A stretch of 6,478 nucleotides of DNA from contig RFHX01000184.1 in NCBI GenBank assembly GCA_003695725.1, positions 1 through 6,478 on the forward strand. The letters are read 5' to 3'. Positions 6,148 through 6,478 of the stretch are shown one piece after another. The position numbers and the translations under genes were made by a program. The stretch is from Candidatus Schekmanbacteria bacterium (GTDB lineage: Bacteria > Schekmanbacteria > GWA2-38-11 > J061). The notes beneath the pieces were generated by a model. That model searched no databases. It was given only the letters and a program-made list of their open reading frames with translations, and was not told where the DNA came from. Numbering within the stretch: the first letter of the stretch is position 1; each line of letters starts with the position of its first letter.

Positions 6148-6196
6148 AAAATTGGCTATAGTACAAATAAATTCAATGGCAATTTGTGAAAAAAAG

Positions 6197-6478
<282 letters not shown>

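Overview
The window comes from an AT-rich bacterial chromosome. It holds a five-gene molybdenum-hydroxylase operon on the + strand, flanked by the start of an insertion-sequence transposase on the left and the tail of an rRNA operon (23S and 5S, - strand) on the right. The rRNA is plainly bacterial, but I cannot name a phylum from memory. Low GC, a TTG and a GTG start, and a Mo-hydroxylase with its own maturation genes would fit an uncultured anaerobic or microaerophilic heterotroph. That is inference only.

Layout. Positions 1-214 (-) are the N-terminal 71 codons of an IS1595-type transposase that runs off the left edge. Positions 215-481 are a non-coding, very A/T-rich gap containing an A7T8 dyad and a near-consensus sigma70-type promoter (TTGACT-N17-TATATT, 416-444). 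Positions 482-5407 (+) are five tightly packed genes: FAD subunit, [2Fe-2S] subunit, molybdopterin subunit, MocA-like nucleotidyltransferase and XdhC-like insertion factor. Gaps are 10, 12 and 7 nt, and the last pair overlaps by 14 nt. A 48-nt gap with no convincing terminator separates this operon from a convergent small TPR-repeat gene (5456-5758, -). Upstream of the TPR gene, on its strand, are an RNA hairpin next to the ribosome binding site, a doubtful small membrane ORF whose stop overlaps the TPR start (ATGA), and a perfect 14-bp palindrome. A strong intrinsic terminator (5992-6026), 5S rRNA and the 3' end of 23S rRNA follow, all on the - strand.

How the genes work together. The three structural subunits should form an (alpha-beta-gamma)2 hydroxylase of the xanthine dehydrogenase/CO dehydrogenase family. 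The substrate is oxidised at the Mo site of the large subunit, and electrons pass through two [2Fe-2S] clusters to FAD. The MocA-like protein should convert Mo-molybdopterin to the dinucleotide form, and the XdhC-like protein should bind, help sulfurate and insert it. The active-site signatures argue against aerobic CO dehydrogenase (no Cys loop), classical purine oxidation (the Glu after the GGxFGGK motif is Val) and 4-hydroxybenzoyl-CoA reductase (no [4Fe-4S] insertion in the FAD subunit). The substrate is therefore open.

I did not find a clearly new biological system. The points most worth checking are the unassigned substrate, the altered metal-binding motif of the MocA-like protein, and the regulatory-looking stretch between the TPR gene and the rRNA terminator.
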